Positions 34,181 to 44,116 of a stretch of 44,116 nt of DNA are shown here, in pieces. Numbering within the stretch: the first letter of the stretch is position 1; each line of letters opens with the position of its first letter. The notes beneath the pieces are model-generated. The model was not told the DNA's origin, did not search any database, and saw only the letters and a list, made by a program, of their open reading frames with translations. Made by a program: the position numbers and the translations under genes. The DNA comes from Pezizomycotina sp. ARF18 (Eukaryota; Ascomycota): contig AZLU01000143.1 in assembly GCA_002224055.1 (NCBI GenBank), positions 61,256-105,371 of the forward strand, read 5' to 3'.

Positions 34181-35791
34181 TTACTTGCTCTGCAAGGATA
34201 GGGAAACTGTTAGTAATCTTGAAAATTGATGTTGTGAGGAGTAGTAGATTCAACTAACCGAAAGGGCAGTAACGCCAGGAAGTTCTTTGCCTTCGAGGAG
34301 CTCCAGGGAACTATTTGTGAAAGATATCCTGTTAGCATATTCTGTAGATGATAAATATGTAGAATTCTCAGCGAGAAGAACGTGAACTTACGCTCCACCT
34401 CCAGTCGAGACGTGGCTGAGCTTATCCTCGACACCGTACTTAGCCGCAACGGTCGCGGTATCGCCTCCACCGATGATGACGATCTTTCCCTGGTTCTGTG
34501 CGCCGTCTACGACAGCGTCAAGCGTCGCCTTGGTTCCCTTCGCGAAGGCATCGAACTCGAACACACCGGTCGGTCCGTTCCACAGGATCGTCTTAGCCTC
34601 ATCGATCGTCTCTTTGAACAGCTTGACAGACTTTTCACCGCAATCGAGACCCATCCAACCATCAGGGATACCATCCTGTCCGTAGCATACCCCGTCTGCG
34701 CGTCCGCCGCAAACTTATCAGCGGTAATATAATCTACCGGCAGGACGACCTTGACATTATGCTTTTTCGCCTTCTCCAGATCTCGGCGACGTTCTTCGAG
34801 CCGGCTTCGTCGAAGAGGAGTTTCCGATCTTAACGTTCTCCAGCGTCTTCTTGAAGGTGAATGCCATGCCGCCGCAGATGATGAGGCTGTCGAGCTTCGG
34901 GATCAGGTTGTCGATCAGCTGGATCTTGTCGGAGACCTTGGCGCCGCCGAGGATGGCGAGGAAGGGGCGGTCGGGCTTCTCGAGGGCCTTGGCGAAGTAT
35001 TCAGCTCCTTCTTGACGAGGAAGCCGCTGGCCTTTTGAGGGAGGTCGACGCCGACCATCGAAGCTGTGTCCACGGTGTGCGGTGCCGAAGGCGTCGTCTG
35101 TATGAAGATCACAAGTTAATTCCTATTTCAATATAATGATTAGTTTTTGCGAAAGATGCTGCGTACTTATGTAGACATCTCCTAGCGAAGTAAGTGACTT
35201 GCGGAACTTGTCGACGTCTGCCTTCTCCGCCTTGACCTTCTTCCCGTCAACTTTAGAGCTCCCTCTTCCTCCGGGTGGAAGCGTAGGTTCTCGAGGAGGA
35301 TAACCTCGCCTAGAATAGTAGTAATACGAAATATCAGCAAAACTTTATCTTAACAAATCGTAATTTTGACTTATCGGATACCTACCGTCCTTAGCGTTCT
35401 TAACGTGCTCCTCAACCTCAGGCCCAACACAGTCGTTCAAAAAGGTAACCTTCTTGCTCAGGAGCTTCTCGAGCTCCGCAGCTACCGGCTCGAGCGAGTA
35501 CTTGTCGTTCTTGTGGCCGTCGGGCGACCGAGGTGCGACATGAGAATCACAGCCTTGGCATTGTGGTCGAGGGCGTACTTGATCGAAGGTAGGCACCGAC
35601 GATGCGCTGGTTGTTGGTGATCTTCTTGCCGTCCTGCGGGACGTTGAAGTCGACCTAAAAATAACGTCTATCTGTGAGCCAAAAGAAAACGAAACTTTCG
35701 TAGGTATAGTAGCGGAGCTGCTTACCCGCATCAAGACCCTCTTGTCATTAAGGTCGACGTCGGTGATGGAGAGCTTGTTGCTGAGAGACAT
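34181..35791 (-). CDS. PGK1: Phosphoglycerate kinase
   Basis: Transfers phosphate from 1,3-bisphosphoglycerate to ADP in glycolysis; cytosolic. The start [20 protein letters not shown] leads, across a first intron at about 35660-35725, to [20 protein letters not shown] with the substrate-binding DFNVP. Then come [42 protein letters not shown]-type residues, [87 protein letters not shown] and the nucleotide-binding [14 protein letters not shown] with VSTGGGA. The last coding exon is two codons (Ser-Lys) with TAA at 34181-34183. Introns also at about 35108-35167, 35312-35384, 34315-34391 and 34190-34256. Frame shifts are seen near 35010, 34830, 35265, 35525 and 35590. All motifs are present in order, so the enzyme is intact apart from the shifts. 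Confidence 0.96.
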
Positions 35792-36941
35792 TTTTCTGAA
35801 GGACCTTAGGAAGCTTTTTTGGATCCCGTTAGAGTAGGTTCGGATGACAAGTTGCTCGATGTACCGATATACCAATGAAAGTATTCACCCTTTTGAGCAC
35901 TGAATGAAACGGAGTATTGCAATTCGAATTGATGGTGAAACAAGAATGACGATGAAGGTCTTTCAGTCGCAGTATTTGTATTCGATTGAAGCTTAGTTTC
36001 TAGATGCTCCGTTTACGGGATGTTTAGGAAGACAATTTTTTTTTTTTTTTGCAGTGACGTGAGTGATTTATTGCACACGAAAACTGCGGTAGCTGTTGCT
36101 ATATAGAGCTTGGTTGAACCCCTCCATAAAGGTCTGCAAACTTTGCCCCTCCAAAACTCAAACCCCACCTTTTCCCAATGTTCAAGGCGGCAGTCACCAT
36201 CCCCATCATCATCCCCATCATCATCCCATCATCATCAGAAGAAGAAGAAGAAAAAAAAAATATGGGCATATTATGGACAGTACTTAATCTACAGTAATGA
36301 AATTTAGGCACGGCAATAATTGCCATATATATTATTTCATCTGCTTCTTCTAAAACATTATTGTTGAAGTTTCTATTTCTTTTTTCTTCGGCTTCGTTAC
36401 TCTCGACCGTTGTTATTTGCCGTTTCTTTTTATACATCTCGGATCAATTCCGTTTTCGTTTTTTGGAAGCGGAGCGAATATTCCGAGGGAAAGCGTTTTG
36501 CCGGCAGTTTAAAGTATTTCTTCAGAGAAAGGGATACGGCGGACCTCCGATGACGCTTTGTGTCGCCTCTTGCTGGGAATTGATTGACGACATTTTGGCG
36601 AGGTAGAAGCATCTCGGTACGAGATCACGGCAACAGATTATCTATCCGTATATAGGCGCTGGATGCCTCCACGGTCATCATGGGTCGATTTACATCCAAA
36701 GAGAATCTCTTGGTTCTTGGATTTCGTTTTTGCTACTCACTTGTTTCTCCAATTTTCGTGAGGGTTGATTCTAGGGACGAGGAGTGGGACTTTCACGAGC
36801 ACCCAATATATCGACAAGCGATTAAACTGAGACCCGATAACTGAAGGGACAATTTTTATTGGAGCGGGTGATAGGGGAGAAGGATCAGCGAGCGATAGAC
36901 GACGGAATTCTCGAAAAATTTTGATTACTAGGCCTAGAGAT
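35792..36941. promoter_or_regulatory. Divergent intergenic region PGK1 / MFS transporter
   Basis: This 1.15 kb must contain both promoters. A CAT/CCC-rich simple repeat lies at about 36196-36239, followed by GAA and A runs. At 36540-36549 is CGG-N4-CCG, the inverted CGG layout bound by some Zn2Cys6 regulators, with a TGACG half-site directly after it (36551-36555). These sites are suggestive only. No gene is seen. Confidence 0.35.
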
Positions 36942-38866
36942 ATGCTCAACAAATAGCCCAATTGCCAGGAGGCGATATACCCGCGTCGAGGAGGAGGAAA
37001 AGCCCGCCCCTCCGACGTTTCTCAACAACATGACGCCAAAGCAGCGCTCCGACCAACACTAGTCGACCAAACACACCGCCTCCCAAAGACAAAACTGATA
37101 ATCGTTTTTTGGTACTATGTCTCGGAATGTTCATAACCTTCCTCGACCAAACAGGGCGTCAACCGCGACGCCCGTACTCGCGGATGCCCTCGGCGCCGGT
37201 GAGAGTATCAGCTGGGTCGGTGCATCGTTCCTGATAACGATGACGCCCTCGTCCGTGCTGTACGGTAGGATATCCGACATCTTCGGCCGCAGCCAGGTCA
37301 TGACATTCGCCATTATCACGATGTGCGTAGGGGACATACTGGCCGGTTTCGCGAGGTCGCCGCTGTGGCTGTACATCGCACGGGGAATTGTTGGTATCGG
37401 ATCTGCGGGTATCAATTGTATGACTATGGTCATAAACTTCCGATTTGGTTTCGTTGAAAGAACGTGGGAATTATCAGGGGATGCTTGGGGCTGCAGTCGC
37501 TCTCGGAACGGCGATAGGTCCCGTTGCGGGCGGTGGCCTGGCGCAGAAGAACTGGAGGTGGGTATTCTGGCTGAACGTGCCGCTGCTCGTACTTTGCGGG
37601 GCCCTCGTGCAGATTGCCGTGCCGCTGAAGAAAGTCGGCGGCGACATCGGCCAGAAAGTAAAGACGGTGGACTTCGGCGGATCTTTCTTGATATTTACTT
37701 CTGCGATCCTCATCCTCGTCAGTTTGTCCGGCGCTGGATCGATATTCTCCTGGGTATCCGCGAAATTCCTATGCATGGTCATAATTGGCGCTGTGGTAGG
37801 AGTGGCTTTCGTATTTTACGAGTGGAAAATTGCGACGCTTCCTATTCTACGCTTCATATTTTCAAGTCGCTGAACGTTTCATGATCAGTATCCAGTCGGT
37901 ACTGATCGGTGGTGGATATTACGGAACGATATTTTACATTCCGGTGAGTTTCTACTTTTCTCCTTTTCTCCAACGGCAAATCAGCTGCGGTTTACTAATT
38001 GATTTACGTCTTGCGCAGCTTTATCTACAAAACATTTCTACGGATGTCACCATTGAAATCCGGTCTTTACATGTTGCCAATGATCTTGACAGAGGTGTTC
38101 TTCTCGATAGTGTGCGGTCAAGTAGGTTCACCCGAATAATATCCCTTTTCAAAGGACATTCAGTTGAGGACAATTTATTAATAATAAAAAAATGCTAGTA
38201 CTCTAAATATACCGGCCGCGTCATACCGGCAATCGTATTCGGTACCACTGTTTGGACATCGGCACGGGCCTCCAATACACTTTCGGCCAGCACGTTGCAA
38301 AATCGCAACTCATCGGCTTCTGTTCGTCCAGGGCGTCGGCTACGGCATTATTCAAACCAGTACGTCCTTTCCTTCTCCCACTTCCACTTACCTATCTCAA
38401 TCCATCCTACTTATATATCCACACCAAAAACAAACAGCCCTCGTAGCCCTCCAAGCCTCCGTTTCCCTATGGAGCGCTCCATCGTCACCGCCGCCAGAAA
38501 CCTCTTCCGCATGATGGGCGCGCAATCGGCGTCGTCCTCTTCGGCGCTATACTGTCCAACGTTTTCTCCGCCAAATTATCACAGATGCACAACCTCGACC
38601 CAGCCGTCAGGAAGCAGATTACTAGAGACGGCTTGACGAATTTGAATAAATTAAACTAGATGCTACGACGGAGCAGCAGCTCGTGAGCGCGTACATGGCG
38701 GCCATGCACGTTGTCTTCATAGCGGCGATTACCCCTTGTGGGGTTTACGGCTATGTGTTCGTATTTCATGAAGGATGTGCAGTTACATGGGGACGACGAG
38801 GCGCTGAAGGAGAGGTTGAGGCTTGAGAAAGAGAAGGAGGATGAGAGGAAGAGGGAGAAGGTGTGA
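36942..38866 (+). CDS. MFS transporter, DHA2-type (14-TM drug:H+ antiporter-like)
   Basis: A plasma- or vacuolar-membrane transporter of the major facilitator superfamily. After a hydrophilic N-terminus with RVEEEEKPAPP (start uncertain; 36942 is the best upstream ATG) comes TM1 FLVLCLGMFITFLDQT with the LDQT motif. Next are ISWVGASFLITMTPSSVLYG, motif A GRISDIFGR, WLYIARGIVGIGSAG and SDLVSLKERGNYQGM. The antiporter motif C reads GTAIGPVAGGGLAQKNWRW, then WLNVPLLVLCGALVQIAV, FLIFTSAILILVSLSGAGS and MISIQSVLIGGGYYGTIF. After an intron at about 37943-38019 follow SPLKSGLYMLPMILTEVFF, VVTAARN-type and FRMMGA residues, and AYMAAMHVVFIAAITPCGV. A charged tail rich in Glu/Lys/Arg ends at TGA 38864-38866. 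Many frame shifts (near 37160, 37440, 37850, 38035, 38480 and 38760) break it. Substrate unknown; such proteins export drugs or toxins or move basic amino acids. Confidence 0.85.
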
Positions 38867-41699
38867 TTGAGATTTTGAACTGGGGTGTTCACTATTTGTA
38901 GAATAAATGATCAAAAGCACTACAATAATGATAAATTGCTTTTTTTTATTTTTCCTTAGAGTAAAGATATGGAATATGCATAACATATTGCGTATGCTTC
39001 AAACAGCTAGTGTTCCTACCGATATCGTAAGGAGGGAGTTGTTGGGTTTACAAATGAATTTGTGTCCCTATGGCACCTCCCGTTGCCCCTTGGATATATG
39101 TCCTATTCCTTTCGCGCCTTTGGTTTCTCCTCCATGTGCAACTTTTAACTTAGTATAAGCCCTACCTCGTCCGCTTTTGATTTTATCGCGCCTAGCCGTT
39201 GTTCATTAGATTGCATGTCTATATAGTGAATCTCTCTTCCTGTACCAAAGTTTTACGGTAAGTAGCAGCATTGAATACCGAGCATCCCCTAGCACAACGT
39301 GGTCTTCCATACGACGTAAGTTATGCCCAGGGCCGTTACAGTATTTTTTTGTATTGACTGTGAACACTGAAAAATTCATACGATATGGCTCTGCGGAATG
39401 TCGCCGGACTTGCGTGCTCAATATCATTGGAAAATCTCTGCCATGGATAAGTCGACGTTTGAAGGTTAGTTTTATGAGGAGAATACGGAAAATTTTAAAC
39501 CATGTATACCCTGCGCTGAACTCTTTTCATTATGCAGCGGGAATACTGGCAATTGGCGATAAGGAAATTTCTGGTGTCCGTATGGAAGCAGTCACCCTAA
39601 TTCTAGTTTAATGCTCCTCGAGACTATATTTTCTGAGCATCTCGTCGGTAGCTGTCGTATCACGCAGGCGGGTTCTCTCTAGGATGTCTCTGGTGTACTC
39701 TGGAGCATGATGCACTTCTCAAATCATTGTATCGCAAGGTGCATTTGAGCGCGGATAGCTCTAAGGGAAGACATTTTTTCAACTATAGTCGGATACGTAT
39801 CGATCGCTATAATTCTTCTAGCAGTTTGTTGAATGTTGTAGAAAAAAAGGGTTGTTGAAGTAAGTGGTATGTCATCACCAAGTATTCATCGAGTTTCTTC
39901 TAAGCGCCTTGTTCGTGGGTGAATGCCACTATGCTTTGTGGTTTTTATACAAAGTCTCACGATATTCTTCACTTTCTTGACTGATACTAAGTTACTAGGA
40001 ATATCGCACTGGCGGTACCGAGACAGGCAACCTGTACTATACCGCGGTCACTTCGTGCAATCCTTATACATGACCATTAGGTTAGTCAATGTATTCTCCA
40101 ATATAGTTCATTCATAGGCCAAGAATGTTTCATTTGCTATATGGCATCTGTGAGCTCATTGGTGTAACTTTTGAGATTTTACGCAGGTAGTTCTTCTTTT
40201 TCACGTTTTATGCCACTGTGTGCATGCTAGCGTTTATGTTCGAGAAGACTAACGACTGTCATCGTACTGAGACGTATCGCAAGCTCGAAAATCTCTTCGA
40301 GTTCTCGGTATTTCATCCTATTATTTGCGTAAGCGGAGAAGTTTCGAGAGGTTTTGCTGCGGTTGTAGATACGCCAGTAGTCGATTACGCTATTTGACGA
40401 CCTTGATAGCTATCTATAATTGGAGATCAGCTGTGAATCGAGAGACGAACTAAAATTTACTAGTCGAATATCCAACTGCATAGTACCTCGAGTTCTAGAC
40501 TGTTCTTATTACCCGCTGCTCGCGGATCCTTATGTGTAAGGCCATGACTTTATAGAAAGTTACTGGAATGTGTACGCTAGCCATAGCCTTCGTTTTTTAG
40601 GAACGATGGCCAGGTTGGCCTTAGTTCTACGTTCCACGTATATATATACTATAAAAGGAAACTCGCTGTTTTTAATTTGTCTAAAATATTAATATGAGCG
40701 AGGGTTGTTCGGGTCTGCGTGGTTCCGCGAAATCTATGTTGGCCCACAGTATCTCTCGACACGAAAGCTCGACCTTTTATGAAGCTCCTCGTTAGGTTTG
40801 ACTGCGTGAGGCTATCTATCCTCTTGGAAAGCCTTTAGGTGGTCTCAAAGTTTGGTAGACGACGTCAGGACTAAGGTGTTTGGCCATGTGCAGTCCAAGC
40901 TTACACAGAATTAGTATGAAGTCGTGCTAGCTTCTAGTATTTTATAACTCCAAGTTCAGAGAGATTAGAAGCCTTTATTGTGTTTTGTCTTTTCCACTAG
41001 TATGAACTTCGCTTTGCATCGCGCGTTAATGCGTTAATATGTTAATGGCGACGAGCGGTCGAGGATCCGTCGAAACTTATGGTTGAGACCCAATCACACA
41101 ATGAACTATGCCCTAGGTTTTGAGGGCTAGTAATCAAGTACCATATGACCCTACGTAGAAATCACGCTTGGCTGTGTGCTGGAAGTCGAGCCTTGAAGAC
41201 CGACGACAAGAATGAATAAGCAAAGACATGGCTTTGATTCTAAGTTGTCGCCCCCGATGTCGTCACGGACGTACGTGAACACAGAGTGCGCATATATAGA
41301 AAGCGCCGGATCGCGTATATACTGCTATGGCGATACGTTCCGTCTGATAGTTGATTGTTGTTCCTTTGTAAAAACTTATTGACTATCTGCGTGCTCAAGC
41401 TTCAATAGTGAGAGTATCTCTATATCGCCCAATCTGTCTGCTTTCTCTTTCGTTGACGAAGCTTCTTTTATTTCCCGGCGGTTTCCGAGTCCAACGATGG
41501 TACGCATTTTTTAACCAGTGTATGATAGGAAAAACCTCGGTTTATAAATTCTCTCTTAATAGTTTCTCTGGTAAAAAAAAGTTGCATACGTTTCTCATCG
41601 ATATCTTCTAGCTTCTTTCTTTTGCTATGTATTGAATCGCACCCCCGTCTATGACCACCTGAACAGATCAAGTGAATAGGCTCGATAGAGGGATATAAG
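38867..41699. other. Gene-free region leading into the satellite
   Basis: No protein of any recognisable family is readable on either strand, and no intron-like spacing of splice sites is evident. Unlike the other gaps it has few homopolymers and a fairly even base composition, similar to the repeat array that follows, so it may be older, more decayed repeat. I could not find clear copies of the repeat unit in it by eye. Confidence 0.45.
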
Positions 41700-41749
41700 T
41701 TCACGAAAATAATGCTTAGAGACCAGTACGTTCTTTTTTAAATATATAT

Positions 41750-44116
41750 ATATGAGAAGCTATGAAACTTCACCAATACCATTCTAGAAACAAAGATATC
41801 CGTTTCGTGTCGGTGGGTTATATTGTTAGACAACATAGATCCTAATTGCCTAGGTGGGACATGAACGCTGTACTGTCATTAGAACCCCGTCGTGGTATTA
41901 GTATCATGGTTGAGGTATCACACGACTTTCGGTAAGCTAGACACTGTCATCGCGTCCGACTTGGGGCTGCAATGATATCGCTGGCAGCAGATTGTACGTG
42001 GTCAGCGCTCGACATCCCTCGACTGATTAGTATTCTTAAAAGCGGTATTGACATAGGAAGTATGTAACTATATTAACACGTTTGTTCATCCCTACTAGCT
42101 TTAACAGAACTTAATGTATATTCTTTTTTTTGCAATGATAATATCGTGTACGGGCCTTTTTTTCTTTTTTTTTTTTTTTTTTTTTTTTTTAATAGCCTTT
42201 ATACCATAGCGGGAAAGCGCCGTCATTTACTGCGATATATACTTGCGGGCGCTTTTCCGGGTGATCGATGTTCGATATCTTCAAACTGATTTTTTTTTCT
42301 TTTCTTTTTTTTTTTTAATGCGAGATGCATGCTGAAGGATACGTCTGTATTCACGCTTTAATTGTTCTTATTGTAGAGCTATGAAACTTAGGCATTCTTG
42401 TTACTTTTAGCGGGAGTATGGAACGCATTTTCGCCATAACATATACCCTATCGCCGAGCCCGTATTGACGCGTTGTAATATTATCATCCGTCGCTTTCAC
42501 TGAGTGAGTGCTCGATATTGATCGAGTGTAGTCCCTTCTAAGGCTATGTTGAAAAAGAAAGTATACAACTACTCATGTACCACATTATTCATTCCTATAC
42601 TTACCCTACTACTTACTACTGCAGAGCTATTGAAGTCTTTGTACGGATTTTCCTTTTTCCTTCTTTCTTTTTTAAAGGATCAAACGAAGCTCTTCCGTTC
42701 CCTAGTGATCTCTACGCTCTCACCTAGCACCGTCGTTCTATTGCGACGACATACTCTAGAAGTTTTTTCTGGTAATTAATACTTAGTATTTAATATCCGT
42801 CGGGGAGTACTTCCCTAGGGGCGATATTGCTGAAGTATGCATGGATGTACTCTACATTTGATACATGCCCTGCTGCGAGCCACGAAACTTACATATTCAT
42901 TTTTTTCAACGATAGTATCCTATAGCTGCGTTTCCTGATTGATACACACAATAATATCGCCGGCGTCTCACCCCTGTCTTGCGAGATAGGGGGGTATCCA
43001 GGAAATCTTTGATATCTATTTCCGCGTTACCCTTTAAGGCGATATTGATCAAGTATGCGCGCTTGTAGCTAACATCTTGCTCACTACTGCGGAGATGTGA
43101 AAGATTAGAGCATTCCTTGTTTACTGAATCGTTATGGTTCCCTGCTTTCTGGTTAACCTACACACTATCTTCGAGGCCAATTATATTGTGATAATCTGGC
43201 TGGAAGCCCTTTTCTGTGATTGATGTCTGATATATGACATATATTTTCCAAAACGATGTGGATAAAGAAGTATAATAGGTCTTCAACAAGTGGCCCAATC
43301 ACACCGCAGAGCTATGAGATTTGAAGCATTCTTCTTCTAACGATGTCACATTAGGCTCATGTCCCCTCAATAACCTGCGCACTGTGTCATAAAGATTGCT
43401 GGCCTATTTAATATATTTGTGATAATATGGCCAGGCGCTTTGCGTGTGTGATCACGTACTACCCGATATCTCTCCGGCACTATTTTTCCACTAAGCCGAT
43501 ATCGCTAACTAGCGTACGTAACTAACTTCAACATCGCTCATGCCTATTAGCTACTACAGAGCGAGGAAAAGGTAGAATATGACTTATGCGAAATCGTCCA
43601 CCTTCGTAGGGACTTTTTCCTTGGTAAATTCACGCATATAGTGAGACCGTTCTTTCTTAAATGCGATAATATGACGAGGCGTTTCTTCCGGTGAATTGTT
43701 TGGTATCAGTCTGGGGTAATATACTTCTGCGAAGGCGACACTGATGAAGACGTATGTGTCGATTGTCCTGGTCGAAATAATTTCAACTGCAGAGCTACGA
43801 AAATTAAAGTATTTCTTGTTTAACGAGATCGTATGTTTGCTATATTTTCCGGTAAGCTAGACGCTATCAAACAGAACCGTCTCTGGGAGATACTATTCAT
43901 CCGGCCTCCGTAGGCGATGAGTGTTCCATATCTTCAACCCATAGTCCCCTCTTAACCGATATCGCTGGAGAAGTTTGGCACGTGGGTATCTTTTAAAAAA
44001 CCATGCTCCTCGCTACCGTAGAAGTATCCTTGTTTAAAAACATCATATCTTACGAAGCTTCGTAATGAGCAACACACCTATAGTACCGACATCGTCCTTC
44101 TACTGCGGTAATATCG
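41750..44116. repeat. Diverged tandem repeat array, period about 215-280 bases
   Basis: A series of short anchors recurs in fixed order. Anchor one resembles GCAGAGCTATGAAACTT and occurs near 41756, 42100, 42373, 42621, 42875, 43088, 43304, 43556, 43788 and 44015. Anchor two resembles GGCGATATTGATGAAGTATG and occurs near 42043, 42322, 42546, 42821, 43039, 43256, 43497, 43733 and 43957, an average spacing of about 239 bases. Other shared blocks are GGTAAGCTAGACACTATC (near 41931, 43151, 43371, 43623 and 43851) and GATAATATGGCGAGGCGCTT (near 42230, 43190, 43422 and 43667). Units are strongly diverged and non-coding, and the array continues past the right edge. Centromeric or subtelomeric satellite is possible but not shown. 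Confidence 0.7.

Noticed and set aside
27642-35791. Functional link between GID4 (gluconeogenic enzyme turnover) and PGK1 (glycolysis) through proximity
   Set aside because: They are 5 kb apart with SEM1 between and have separate promoters. Nothing in the sequence indicates co-regulation.
37117-37884. A single 255-codon frame as the transporter protein
   Set aside because: Only parts of it are in the true frame; from about 37440 it departs from the conserved MFS sequence, which continues in another frame. The annotated span replaces it.

Overview
The window looks like nuclear DNA of a filamentous ascomycete (Pezizomycotina). The evidence is eleven recognisable eukaryotic genes with many short introns (GTAAGT-like donors, GCTAAC/CTAAT branch points, a ten-exon beta-tubulin with very small 5' exons) and proteins that read as fungal versions of housekeeping families. 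I cannot fix the class or genus. No tRNA, rRNA, CRISPR array, bacterial gene or recognisable transposon was found.

Layout, left to right: a homeodomain gene cut by the left edge (1-1083, -); a 5.4 kb gene-free stretch; a nucleolar GTPase of the GNL3/Grn1/Nug1 type (6494-8417, +); prefoldin subunit 1 (8723-9256, -) back to back with an Apq12-like nuclear-envelope protein (9827-10327, +); argininosuccinate synthase (11392-13186, -); an orphan gene with a PD-(D/E)XK nuclease-like domain (14184-15817, -), preceded on the left by a small unexplained ORF; beta-tubulin (17107-19210, -); the Rpd3L subunit RXT2 (20149-21756, -) divergent from a TRAPPC11-type gene with foie-gras/gryzun domains (22236-26384, +); the GID4 degron receptor (27642-28935, -); a 4.2 kb AT-rich gap; SEM1/DSS1 (33115-33679, +) convergent with phosphoglycerate kinase (34181-35791, -); an MFS drug:H+ antiporter-like transporter (36942-38866, +); then 5.2 kb without genes, whose last 2.4 kb or more is a very diverged tandem repeat with a period near 240 bp that runs off the right edge.

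The genes do not form a pathway cluster. They are ordinary chromosome-arm housekeeping genes: ribosome biogenesis, chaperoning, nuclear envelope, arginine synthesis, cytoskeleton, chromatin, vesicle tethering, gluconeogenic enzyme turnover, proteasome, glycolysis and transport. The orphan nuclease-like gene is the one clearly accessory gene.

The dominant oddity is that every recognised gene is broken by frameshifts while its protein sequence, splice sites and termination remain conserved. The shifts I resolved are explained by loss of one base, and they hit even invariant motifs (tubulin GGGTG loop, GTPase P-loop, SEM1 acidic core, homeodomain helix 3). I read this as uncorrected consensus error rather than pseudogenisation, so gene coordinates here are genomic spans of the gene and single open frames inside them are only fragments.
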